A stretch of DNA of 64,000 nt from Ectopseudomonas guguanensis. GTDB lineage: Bacteria > Pseudomonadota > Gammaproteobacteria > Pseudomonadales > Pseudomonadaceae. Below, one piece after another: positions 57,361 to 64,000 of this stretch. The translations under genes and the position numbers were made by a program. The stretch is from contig NZ_FNJJ01000008.1 in NCBI RefSeq assembly GCF_900104265.1, positions 74,000 to 137,999 on the forward strand. The letters run 5' to 3'. A model generated the notes under the pieces. That model worked only from the letters and a program-made list of their open reading frames with translations. It was not told the origin of the DNA and made no database searches. Every line of letters starts with the position of its first letter. Position 1 is the stretch's first letter.

Positions 57361-58734
57361 GTGAAAATCATCATTCTCGGCGCCGGCCAGGTAGGCGGCA
57401 CCTTGGCGGAACACCTCGCCAGCGAGGCCAACGACATCACCGTGGTCGATACCGACGGCGACCGCCTGCGCGATCTGGGCGACCGCCTGGACATCCGCAC
57501 CGTGCAGGGCAAGGGCTCCTTTCCCACCGTGCTGCGCCAGGCCGGCGCCGACGATGCCGACATGCTGGTGGCGGTGACCAACAGCGACGAAGTCAACATG
57601 ATCGCCTGCCAGGTGGCCTACACCCTGTTCCACACCCCGACCAAGATCGCCCGGGTGCGCGAATCGGCCTACCTGACCCGCGAGGCCTTGTTCGACAACG
57701 AAGCGATCCCGGTCGACGTGCTGATCAGCCCCGAACAGGTGGTGACCAACTACATCAAGCGCCTGATCGAATATCCCGGCGCCCTGCAGGTGATCGACTT
57801 CGCCGAAGGCAAGGCGCAGCTGGTCGCGGTCAAGGCCTACTACGGCGGCCCGCTGGTGGGCCAGCAACTGCGCCAGCTGCGTCAGCACATGCCCAACGTC
57901 GACACCCGGGTGGCGGCCATCTTCCGCCGCAACCGGCCGATCATGCCGCAGGGCGACACGGTGATCGAAGCCGACGACGAGGTGTTCTTCATCGCCGCCA
58001 AGGCGCACATCCGCGCGGTGATGAGCGAGATGCGTCGTCTGGAAGACAGCTACAAGCGCGTGGTGATCGCTGGCGGCGGCAATATCGGCGAGCGTCTGGC
58101 CGAGGCCATCGAAAGCCGCTATCAGGTGAAGATCATCGAGATGAACCCGGCGCGCTGCCGCTACCTCTCGGAAAGTCTCGACAGCACCATCGTGCTGCAG
58201 GGCAGCGCCTCCGACCGCGACCTGCTGGTGGAAGAGAACATCAACGACGCCGACATCTTCCTTGCCCTGACCAACGACGACGAAGCCAACATCATGTCGT
58301 CCTTGCTGGCCAAGCGTCTCGGCGCGCGCAAGGTGATGACCATCATCAACAACCCGGCCTACGTCGACCTGGTGCAGGGTGGCGAGATCGACATCGCCAT
58401 CAGCCCGCAGCTGGCCACCATCGGCACCCTGCTGACCCACGTGCGCCGCGGTGACATCGAAAGCGTGCACAGCCTGCGCCGCGGCGCCGCCGAAGCGCTG
58501 GAAGTGATCGCTCATGGCGATGCCAAATCGAGCAAGGTCATCGGCCGCATGATCGAGGAGATCGCCCTGCCGCCGAGCACCACCATCGGCGCCATCATCC
58601 GCGACGAACAGGTGCTGATCGCCCACGACGACACAGTCATCGAATCCGGCGACCACGTGATCCTGTTCCTGGTGGACAAGAAGTACATCCGCGACGTCGA
58701 GCGCCTGTTCCAGGCCGGCCTGACGTTCTTCTGA
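57361..58734 (+). CDS. trkA: Trk potassium uptake regulator TrkA
   Basis: From a GTG at 57361 (GGAG 7 bases upstream) the protein has 457 residues with two RCK units. The nucleotide-binding motifs are ILGAGQVGG (5-13) and IAGGGNIGE in the second unit. TrkA binds NAD(H) and ATP and gates the TrkH potassium channel. It lies 11 bp downstream of rsmB, the conserved fmt-rsmB-trkA order; trkH is not in view. Confidence 0.97.
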   Translation: MKIIILGAGQVGGTLAEHLASEANDITVVDTDGDRLRDLGDRLDIRTVQGKGSFPTVLRQAGADDADMLVAVTNSDEVNMIACQVAYTLFHTPTKIARVRESAYLTREALFDNEAIPVDVLISPEQVVTNYIKRLIEYPGALQVIDFAEGKAQLVAVKAYYGGPLVGQQLRQLRQHMPNVDTRVAAIFRRNRPIMPQGDTVIEADDEVFFIAAKAHIRAVMSEMRRLEDSYKRVVIAGGGNIGERLAEAIESRYQVKIIEMNPARCRYLSESLDSTIVLQGSASDRDLLVEENINDADIFLALTNDDEANIMSSLLAKRLGARKVMTIINNPAYVDLVQGGEIDIAISPQLATIGTLLTHVRRGDIESVHSLRRGAAEALEVIAHGDAKSSKVIGRMIEEIALPPSTTIGAIIRDEQVLIAHDDTVIESGDHVILFLVDKKYIRDVERLFQAGLTFF

Positions 58735-58754
58735 AGCTGGAGAAGGCGCATCTC

Positions 58755-58819
58755 GTAGGAGCGAGCTCTGCTCGCGAAGCTTTTAGCGCCTGAGATTCGC
58801 GAGCAGAGCTCGCTTCTAC
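58755..58819. repeat. GTAGGAGCGAGCTC-type palindromic repeat
   Basis: Two 24-bp arms (58755-58778 and 58796-58819) match as inverted repeats at 23 of 24 positions, with a 17-bp spacer. It sits between trkA and the TPR gene. Confidence 0.82.
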
Positions 58820-58838
58820 AATCGACACGAGAGGCTTC

Positions 58839-59165
58839 ATGAGCAGCGAAGCACTGGAAAAGATGCTGGCCAAGGGCATGGACAACGCCCTGCTGCGCTT
58901 CGGCCTGGGCAAGGCCCATCTGGATGCCGGCAATGCTGCGCAGGCGGCCGAACACCTACAACGCTGCATCGAGTTCGACCCCAACTACTCTGCCGCCTGG
59001 AAACTGCTGGGCAAGGCGCTGCAGGCCGAAGGCGACACCGAGGCCGCACGCCAGGCCTGGCAGCAGGGCATCGCTGCCGCCCAGGCCAAGGGCGACAAGC
59101 AGGCCGAAAAGGAAATGAGCGTGTTTCTGCGCAAGCTGGACAAGCCGACGAGCAATCGCGGCTAA
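58839..59165 (+). CDS. Small TPR-repeat protein
   Basis: This 108-residue protein is almost entirely helical tetratricopeptide-like: MDNALLRFGLGKAHLDAGN, AAEHLQRCIEFDPNYSAAW, GKALQAEGDTEAARQAWQQG. It is cytosolic with no signal peptide. Small proteins of this kind serve as adaptors; no partner was found. The gene follows trkA after a repeat. Confidence 0.85.
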   Translation: MSSEALEKMLAKGMDNALLRFGLGKAHLDAGNAAQAAEHLQRCIEFDPNYSAAWKLLGKALQAEGDTEAARQAWQQGIAAAQAKGDKQAEKEMSVFLRKLDKPTSNRG

Positions 59166-59240
59166 AGCCCCTCCCACACACTCAGCACTGCCCCCCGTGG
59201 GAGGCGCTTCAGCGGCGAGCTCTTTGCGGCCGACTCAGCA

Positions 59241-59305
59241 GCGTAGCCCGGATGCAATCCGGGAAAGTTTCTGCAGTCTGCCCCCGGATTACATCCGGGC
59301 TACGC
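59241..59305. repeat. GTAGCCCGGATGCAATCCGGG repeat (second copy)
   Basis: GCGTAGCCCGGATGCAATCC at 59241 onward and CCCGGATTACATCCGGGC to 59305 form an inverted pair of 23 bp per arm with one mismatch. It is in the same family as 41340-41398. It lies at the convergent gap between the TPR gene and yhhQ. Confidence 0.85.
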
Positions 59306-59319
59306 ATGTGCGATGCGAC

Positions 59320-59970
59320 TCAGGCGGTGGCAGTACGCTGCGGCAACGCCCGCACGATGGCACTGAGCAGCATCCCGTACAGCGGCACGAAGAGCATCAG
59401 GCTGATGGCCAGCTTGATCACGTAGTCCACCGTGGCGATCTCCACCCAGTTGGCCGCCATGAACGGGTCGTCGCTGCGCCAGAACGCCACCGAGAAGAAC
59501 AGGAAGGTATCGAGCAGGTTGCCGAAAATGGTCGAAGCGGTTGGCGCGACCCACCACTGACGCATCTTGCGCAGGCGGTCGAACACCTGGATATCGAGCA
59601 TCTGGCCGAAGGCGTAAGCGAGGAAGCTGGCCACGGCGATGCGGAAGACGAACAGGTTGAATTCGCCCAACGCCGTCAGGCCGCCAAAGACGCCCTCGTG
59701 GAACAGCACCGACACCACATACGAGGCCACCAACGCCGGCAGCATGACGCGGGCGATCACCACCCGCGCGGCATGCTTGCCGATCAGACGGACGGTGAGG
59801 TCGGTGGCCAGGAAGATGAACGGGAAACTGAATGCGCCCCAGGTGGTATGCCAGCCGAACAGGGTGATCGGCAGCTGCACCAGGTAGTTGCTGGCGATGA
59901 TGATGAGGATGTGAAAGGCGATCAGGCCGGCCAGCACGGGCCGACTGACCGACGCGGGAATCAGGGTCAT
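59320..59970 (-). CDS. yhhQ: Queuosine-precursor transporter (YhhQ)
   Basis: From ATG 59970 (AAGGAC ribosome site) the protein has 216 residues and about six membrane segments, with YhhQ features NYLVQLPITLFGWHTTWGAF, PFIFLATDLTVRLIGK and GNLLDTFLFFSVAFW. It imports the queuosine precursors preQ0/preQ1. A longer reading from ATG 59988 lacks a ribosome site. No preQ1 riboswitch was recognised upstream. Confidence 0.92.
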   Translation of the reverse strand: MTLIPASVSRPVLAGLIAFHILIIIASNYLVQLPITLFGWHTTWGAFSFPFIFLATDLTVRLIGKHAARVVIARVMLPALVASYVVSVLFHEGVFGGLTALGEFNLFVFRIAVASFLAYAFGQMLDIQVFDRLRKMRQWWVAPTASTIFGNLLDTFLFFSVAFWRSDDPFMAANWVEIATVDYVIKLAISLMLFVPLYGMLLSAIVRALPQRTATA

Positions 59971-60179
59971 GTCTGTGTCCTTTTTCATGAAGTGGGGTGA
60001 GGGAACCCACTGCCGCCGCCGACGTGGCCACGAGCGGCGCGCATTCTAGCGCTTTGTTGACCCGCGGGATAGTTTTTGTCGCAGCCCGCCCAGGCCGCCC
60101 GGATAAAAGGTCGCGCCTTCAGGTACTACCGTCGCGGACTGCGTTTGTCTGATCAGCTGGCGCTCGGAGGGGCTCGGCC

Positions 60180-60692
60180 TCAGGCCTCCGACACCACTCG
60201 CTTGGCCAGCTGGAAATGACGCTGCCAGTACGCGTCGTTGAGGCGATCGATACGCACCGTGGTGCCGCGGCGCGGCGCGTGAATGAAGCGCCCTTCGCCG
60301 ATATAGATGGCGACGTGATCCACCGAACGGCTGCGGATGCGGAAGAACAGCAGATCGCCTGGCTGCAGCTCGCTGCGCTTCACCGAAGGCGCGTCCAGAC
60401 GCGACAGCGCGCGGGAGGTGCGCGGTAGCTCGAGATCATCCTGGGTCTTGAAGGCATACTGCACCAGCCCGCTGCAGTCGAAGCCATGCCGCGGGCTGGA
60501 GCCGCCCCAGCGGTAGGGCGTGCCCAACGCGTTCATGGCACGATCGATCACTTCGCGAGCCGGCTCCGGCTGGTTTGCCTGCGCGGCAGCAGGAACGCTG
60601 TGGATACGGAAAGTGGCGGAGGCTTGGGTACAGATGCCCAGTAAAAGAGCGCCTCCCAGGCAACATGACATGAAAAACTTGTTCAAACCCAC
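60180..60692 (-). CDS. NlpC/P60-family peptidoglycan hydrolase, exported
   Basis: From a GTG at 60692 the protein has 170 residues with an N-terminal signal peptide (cleavage after SASA-type ASA, about residue 26) and a C-terminal NlpC/P60 domain. The catalytic residues are C73 (FDCSGLVQYA), H126 (VDHVAIYIG) and H138 (FIHAPRRG). It should cleave the D-Glu to DAP bond of peptidoglycan in the periplasm. An ATG at 60671 is an alternative start giving 163 residues. The gene is monocistronic. Confidence 0.9.
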   Translation of the reverse strand: MGLNKFFMSCCLGGALLLGICTQASATFRIHSVPAAAQANQPEPAREVIDRAMNALGTPYRWGGSSPRHGFDCSGLVQYAFKTQDDLELPRTSRALSRLDAPSVKRSELQPGDLLFFRIRSRSVDHVAIYIGEGRFIHAPRRGTTVRIDRLNDAYWQRHFQLAKRVVSEA

Positions 60693-61046
60693 TGACCCTG
60701 GTCACTGGCCTTGGTGCGGAAACCGTTCCGAATCAAGGCATTGCATCGAAAACGAGCCTCCTGCCCGTCCCGGTGACGGACCGACGGGGAAAGGCTTTGG
60801 TTCATTTTGATGCACTGCGAGCCGACGAACGGTTTAGCCCTGATCGCAGCGGATAGGCGCCAGATAGCCTCCGTTTCCTCTCATAACGCTGCTCAGATAG
60901 CTGCCAAGGCAACCTTGCGCAGGAACCGCCTCCTCATACGCGGCCTCACCGCTCAACCGGCGGGCATGGCCTCCGCGTCCCGCTTCGTAGGAGCGGCTTT
61001 AGCCGCGATCTTTCGCGGATGACTCCGCTCCTACAAGAACGTGCGC
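60693..61046. other. 354-bp region upstream of the NlpC/P60 gene
   Basis: No gene was found. The left half should contain the NlpC/P60 promoter. The right part holds a palindromic repeat of the GTAGGAGCGGCTTTAGCCGC family (60987-61034). A cobalamin-type or other riboswitch was looked for and not found. Confidence 0.5.
60987..61034. repeat. GTAGGAGCGGCTTTAGCCGC palindromic repeat
   Basis: The element reads GTAGGAGCGGCTTTAGCCGC, then GATCTTTCGCGGATGAC, then TCCGCTCCTAC. Its outer arms GTAGGAGCGG and CCGCTCCTAC are an exact inverted pair, with an inner GCGGCTTTAGCCGC hairpin. A related sequence (TCGCGGCTAAAGCCCCTCCC) occurs at 39372 and 59157. Confidence 0.75.
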
Positions 61047-62300
61047 TTAAGGCTGCTGCCGCGCCTTGATCGCTGCCAGCATCTTCTGCGCCAGCGCTGC
61101 GTAATCACCATCGAAGTGATGGCCGCCCTCGATCATCAGCTTCTCACCCGGCGCGCCGGCTTCGGTACAGCCGCTCTCGGCCACTTCCTCGCTGCCGTAG
61201 ATGCAGTACACCTTGGCTGCCGGCACCTTGCGCAGTTCCGGTCCGGTCGGCGCCTCCGCGCCATCCTGGCCAAGCCAGCCACTGACGGCGATCTCGAAAC
61301 TGCCGCTGCGGGCAAAGGCCAGCAGCAACATCGCGTCGACCTGCTGCTGATCACTGGCCGGCAGGCGATTGTAGATCGCCGGCAGCACATCGGCGCCGAA
61401 GGAGTAGCCGGCGAGCACGAAGCGTTGCACCTGCCACTTGTCGCGGTACTGCTGCATCAGCCGCGACAGATCGGCGGCGCTCTGCTCCGGGCTCTTGTGC
61501 TGCCAGTAGTAGCGCAGGGTGTCGATGCCCACCACCGGATAGCCGGCAGCGACCATGTACTCGGCCGAGGCGCGGTCGAGATCGCGCCAGCCACCATCGC
61601 CGGAATAGAACAGCGTCAGGGTTTCGGCCGGTTGCGCCGAGGGGTGTTCGATCACCGGCATCGCCGCGCCCTGGCCGGCAAGCAGGTGCTGCAGCTGATC
61701 GGCCAGCAGCGTTGGCAGCGGCGTGCCCAACGCGCCGATGCGCGGCTCGCCGTTTTGCTGCTCACGCAGGAAGCGGGCATTGTCATCACCCGGGTTGTCG
61801 TTCCACAGGGCGATCCAGTGACCGTGCTCTGCCTTTTGCGGCAGTGGCTCGGCGCAGTCCGGTGTTGCCAGGTCGAAGCCGACCGAAAGTGCCTGTGCCT
61901 GGTCATCCTGCTGCGCCGCCAGCCAGCGCCAGGCCGAGGTGGCTGCCGGGCCGATGCCGGCGACCAGGGTCGGCGCGCCGCCCAGCGCCTCGCTGGCCTG
62001 ACTGATCAGTTGCCGCTGCGCCTTGCAGTCGCCAGGCGAGAAGGGCAGTTGCAACAGGCGCAGATCGCCAGCTTCGGCGAGACGGTGCAGCGTGGCTTCA
62101 TCCAGCGCCTGCTCGGTCGGTGCGATCAGCAGCACACGCTGACGCGCCTCGCCCTGGCTGAGCAACTGCGCCGATTTACCCTGGATCTGCACTCTCTGCA
62201 AATGCACGACCGCGCCCATCGACCACCACCAGCCCGCCGCCCCCGCGGCCAGTGCCACGACCAGCAACAGCGCGCCCAGCCTCCTTGTCATCCTGCTCAT
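61047..62300 (-). CDS. virJ: AcvB/VirJ-family periplasmic protein, partner of MprF
   Basis: This 417-residue protein has an N-terminal signal or membrane anchor (about 1-30) and a serine-hydrolase-like C-terminal domain with G298-Y-S300-F-G302 (GxSxG) and a histidine in EGGHHFDGDY. It belongs to AcvB/VirJ, which in other bacteria hydrolyses aminoacyl-phosphatidylglycerol. It is encoded immediately after mprF (1 bp between), the conserved mprF-acvB pair, so it likely reverses or controls lipid lysinylation or alanylation. Confidence 0.9.
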   Translation of the reverse strand: MSRMTRRLGALLLVVALAAGAAGWWWSMGAVVHLQRVQIQGKSAQLLSQGEARQRVLLIAPTEQALDEATLHRLAEAGDLRLLQLPFSPGDCKAQRQLISQASEALGGAPTLVAGIGPAATSAWRWLAAQQDDQAQALSVGFDLATPDCAEPLPQKAEHGHWIALWNDNPGDDNARFLREQQNGEPRIGALGTPLPTLLADQLQHLLAGQGAAMPVIEHPSAQPAETLTLFYSGDGGWRDLDRASAEYMVAAGYPVVGIDTLRYYWQHKSPEQSAADLSRLMQQYRDKWQVQRFVLAGYSFGADVLPAIYNRLPASDQQQVDAMLLLAFARSGSFEIAVSGWLGQDGAEAPTGPELRKVPAAKVYCIYGSEEVAESGCTEAGAPGEKLMIEGGHHFDGDYAALAQKMLAAIKARQQP

Positions 62301-62301
62301 C

Positions 62302-64000
62302 TCAGCGCCTCACCAGTCCACCCAGGCCACCGGCGATCAGCGCGGCGGTATCGGCCAATGCCACCCAGGGATCGAGCCCGGCCGGCACGGCCAGGTAGCG
62401 CGGCTCCCACTGCGGCAGGAACTTGTCCTTGAAGCGGCGCAGGCCCTGGAAGTTGTAGAAATTCTCGCCGCGGTCGAACACCAGCGCACCGAGGCGCAGG
62501 GGCAGCGGCGCCCCCTTGCGCGTCTGCAGGCCGGCCAGGGGAACCATGCCGAGGCTGAAGCGCGCGTAGCCCTCGCCCTGGAACTGCTGGATCAGGCCGA
62601 GCATGAGGAACTCCATGGTCGACTTCGGCGCATCCGGCAGCACGCGCATCAGGTCGAGGCTGGCCACGGCGCGCGTCTCGCATTCCAGCAGGTTGGCGAA
62701 GGCCACCGCACGACCTTCGAAACGCACCACCACGACGCGGAAGTGCGCCAGGTATTCGGGGCTGAAACGGCCCAGGGAAAAGCCCTTCTCGCGTACGTTC
62801 TTGCCCTGCAGCCAGGCATCGGAAATCGCCTGCAGCTCTTCCATCGGCACCTGGCCAGGGGCATGGAATTCCAGGCTCAGGCCGTCGCGCTGGCCACGAT
62901 TCCAGGTGTAGCGCAGCGCCTTCATCTCCTTGCCGTTGCTGGCCAGGTCGAAGGTTTTCAGGTCCACCAGCGCCTCTTCGCCGAGCTTCAGCGCGGTCAG
63001 GCCGATGTCGATATAGCCGGGCAGATTCTCCGCGCGCACCTGATAGAAAACCGGCCGCGCATGGTGGCGGTCGCACAGGTCGCGAAACTGCCAGATCAGC
63101 TCGGCACGAGCAGTCGCCGGACCGATAGGGTCGAACAGCGCCACCAGGCTGCGCCCGCGACGGGCGTACATGAGGAAGGCTTCACCATCAGGGTGGAACA
63201 GCAGCGCCTTGTCGCCACTCAGTGCCAGGCCGCCCTCAGGCTGACGCGAGGCCTGGACGATGGCTCGCGCGCGCAGCAACGCGTCCCGGTCCGGCAGGCT
63301 GATACTCGGCGGTGTGGCGCGCAGCAGCCAGGTCAGGCCGACCGCCAGCAACACCAGGGCACTGCCCAGTGCCGCGCGCAGGCCACGCGGGGCATTAGCA
63401 TCCAGTTCGAACTGCCACCACAGCTGATGGCTGTAGGCGACATCCTGATAGGCGAACAGCAGCAACCACACCGAAGCCGCGAGCACCCCGATCGTGGCCG
63501 CCAGCGCCAGGCCGGAGGCCGGCACCTCCATCAGCCGGCTGCGCCGATAGAACTCGCGGCGAAACAGCGCCAGCAGCCCGGCGACAATCGCCAGTGCCAG
63601 CGACTCCGGCCAGTCGAAGCCCTTGAGCAATGACAGCACCACCCCCAGGCAAAGCAGCACCAGCGTCAGTGCCCAGGCCGCCGACAGACGCCGGCGCAGC
63701 CCTTGCGCCAATAGCAGACAGAGCGTGCCCACCAGGCTGGCCGCCAGGTGCGAGGCGGCGATCAGTTGCGGTGGCATGAGAAAGCCAAGCGCCTGCAGAT
63801 GCTCGTCCACTGTCGGCGTCACCCCGGAGAACAGCAGCACCGCGCCGGCGCAGAACACCAACAACGCCAGCAGCGGCGCCGCCATGCCGCTGGCCATGCG
63901 CGCCACCTGGCGCGGAAACCACAGGCGACGCGCTTCGGCAGCCAGCAGCAGGAGCCCGGCCGCCACCAGCGGCAGGATCACATAGAGCAGGCGGTAGAGC
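62302..64000 (-). CDS. mprF: MprF aminoacyl-phosphatidylglycerol synthase, C-terminal part (gene runs off the right edge)
   Basis: The minus strand is open from the right edge to a stop at 62302, giving about 565 residues. The N-terminal part is multi-spanning membrane sequence (flippase domain portion), and the C-terminal part is the synthase domain (about the last 320 residues) with FDPIGPATARAELIWQF, KLGEEALVDLKTFDLASNGK and YNFQGLRRFKDKFLPQWEPR. MprF adds lysine or alanine to phosphatidylglycerol, reducing membrane negative charge and conferring resistance to cationic peptides. The N-terminal start is beyond the window. Confidence 0.93.
   Translation of the reverse strand, partial: LYRLLYVILPLVAAGLLLLAAEARRLWFPRQVARMASGMAAPLLALLVFCAGAVLLFSGVTPTVDEHLQALGFLMPPQLIAASHLAASLVGTLCLLLAQGLRRRLSAAWALTLVLLCLGVVLSLLKGFDWPESLALAIVAGLLALFRREFYRRSRLMEVPASGLALAATIGVLAASVWLLLFAYQDVAYSHQLWWQFELDANAPRGLRAALGSALVLLAVGLTWLLRATPPSISLPDRDALLRARAIVQASRQPEGGLALSGDKALLFHPDGEAFLMYARRGRSLVALFDPIGPATARAELIWQFRDLCDRHHARPVFYQVRAENLPGYIDIGLTALKLGEEALVDLKTFDLASNGKEMKALRYTWNRGQRDGLSLEFHAPGQVPMEELQAISDAWLQGKNVREKGFSLGRFSPEYLAHFRVVVVRFEGRAVAFANLLECETRAVASLDLMRVLPDAPKSTMEFLMLGLIQQFQGEGYARFSLGMVPLAGLQTRKGAPLPLRLGALVFDRGENFYNFQGLRRFKDKFLPQWEPRYLAVPAGLDPWVALADTAALIAGGLGGLVRR

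Noticed and set aside
59971..60179. preQ1 riboswitch upstream of yhhQ
   Set aside because: No match to the compact preQ1-I core or to a longer preQ1-II structure was seen. Only a possible -10 TAGAAT was noted.
60693..60860. Cobalamin-type riboswitch upstream of the NlpC/P60 gene
   Set aside because: A CAGGAGGCTC-like sequence appears on the minus strand, but the other conserved boxes (GCCACTG and the paired arms) are absent.

Overview
The window reads as a chromosomal segment of a high-GC Pseudomonas. The evidence is conserved gene order (dprA-tsaC-qor-hemF-aroE, def-fmt-rsmB-trkA, trpI/trpBA, betC with a choline-binding protein), an H2-type type VI secretion locus, and families of palindromic intergenic repeats typical of the genus. 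From memory, the right half matches the neighbourhood of the P. aeruginosa replication origin. No dnaA or oriC, rRNA, tRNA, prophage or CRISPR array was seen. Species is not determined; the P. mendocina/oleovorans lineage is only a guess.

Region 1 (1-23695, all minus strand) is one long type VI secretion system (T6SS) operon-like block, read from tssA at the right to vgrG at the left edge. The order is tssA, tssB, tssC, tssE, [PAAR-metalloprotease effector, two lipoproteins], tssF, tssG, clpV (tssH), a sigma-54 activator (sfa-like), a DUF805 membrane protein, a 44-residue lipoprotein, fha (tagH), tssJ, tssK, tssL, tssM, a PP2C phosphatase, a Ser/Thr kinase, and vgrG cut by the window edge. 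Apart from the inserted cassette this is the layout of HSI-II of P. aeruginosa. No hcp gene lies in the window. The standout is the three-gene cassette between tssE and tssF: a PAAR protein whose tail carries HEFGH, followed by two paralogous lipoproteins that look like tandem immunity proteins. The tail and the lipoproteins are visibly AT-richer than the flanking genes. Upstream of tssA lies an array of four TTGCGCAA-like sites at exactly 12-bp spacing.

Region 2 (24100-34800) is metabolism and envelope: a hexose-6-phosphate mutarotase; a divergently arranged TRAP transporter (dctQM versus a TakP-like binding protein); a YciA-type thioesterase; a three-gene set (65-residue membrane protein, DUF1328 protein, Ivy lysozyme inhibitor) behind a near-consensus sigma-54 promoter with an IHF-like site; an SpmA/SpmB-like fused membrane protein; a lipoprotein; a nucleotide-sugar-epimerase-like protein; dodecin; and trpI.

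Region 3 (34885-48217) holds trpBA, a SulP transporter, an SDR oxidoreductase, the dkgB/yafC-like pair, pbpG, and a choline-sulfate module (LysR regulator, betC, choX, a second SulP transporter). A MITE-like element with 18-bp terminal inverted repeats lies between choX and the second SulP gene.

Region 4 (48424-64000) is housekeeping: aroE, hemF, qor, tsaC, dprA, a LysM protein, def, fmt, rsmB, trkA, a TPR protein, yhhQ, an NlpC/P60 hydrolase, and the virJ/acvB-mprF lipid-modification pair, with mprF running off the right edge.
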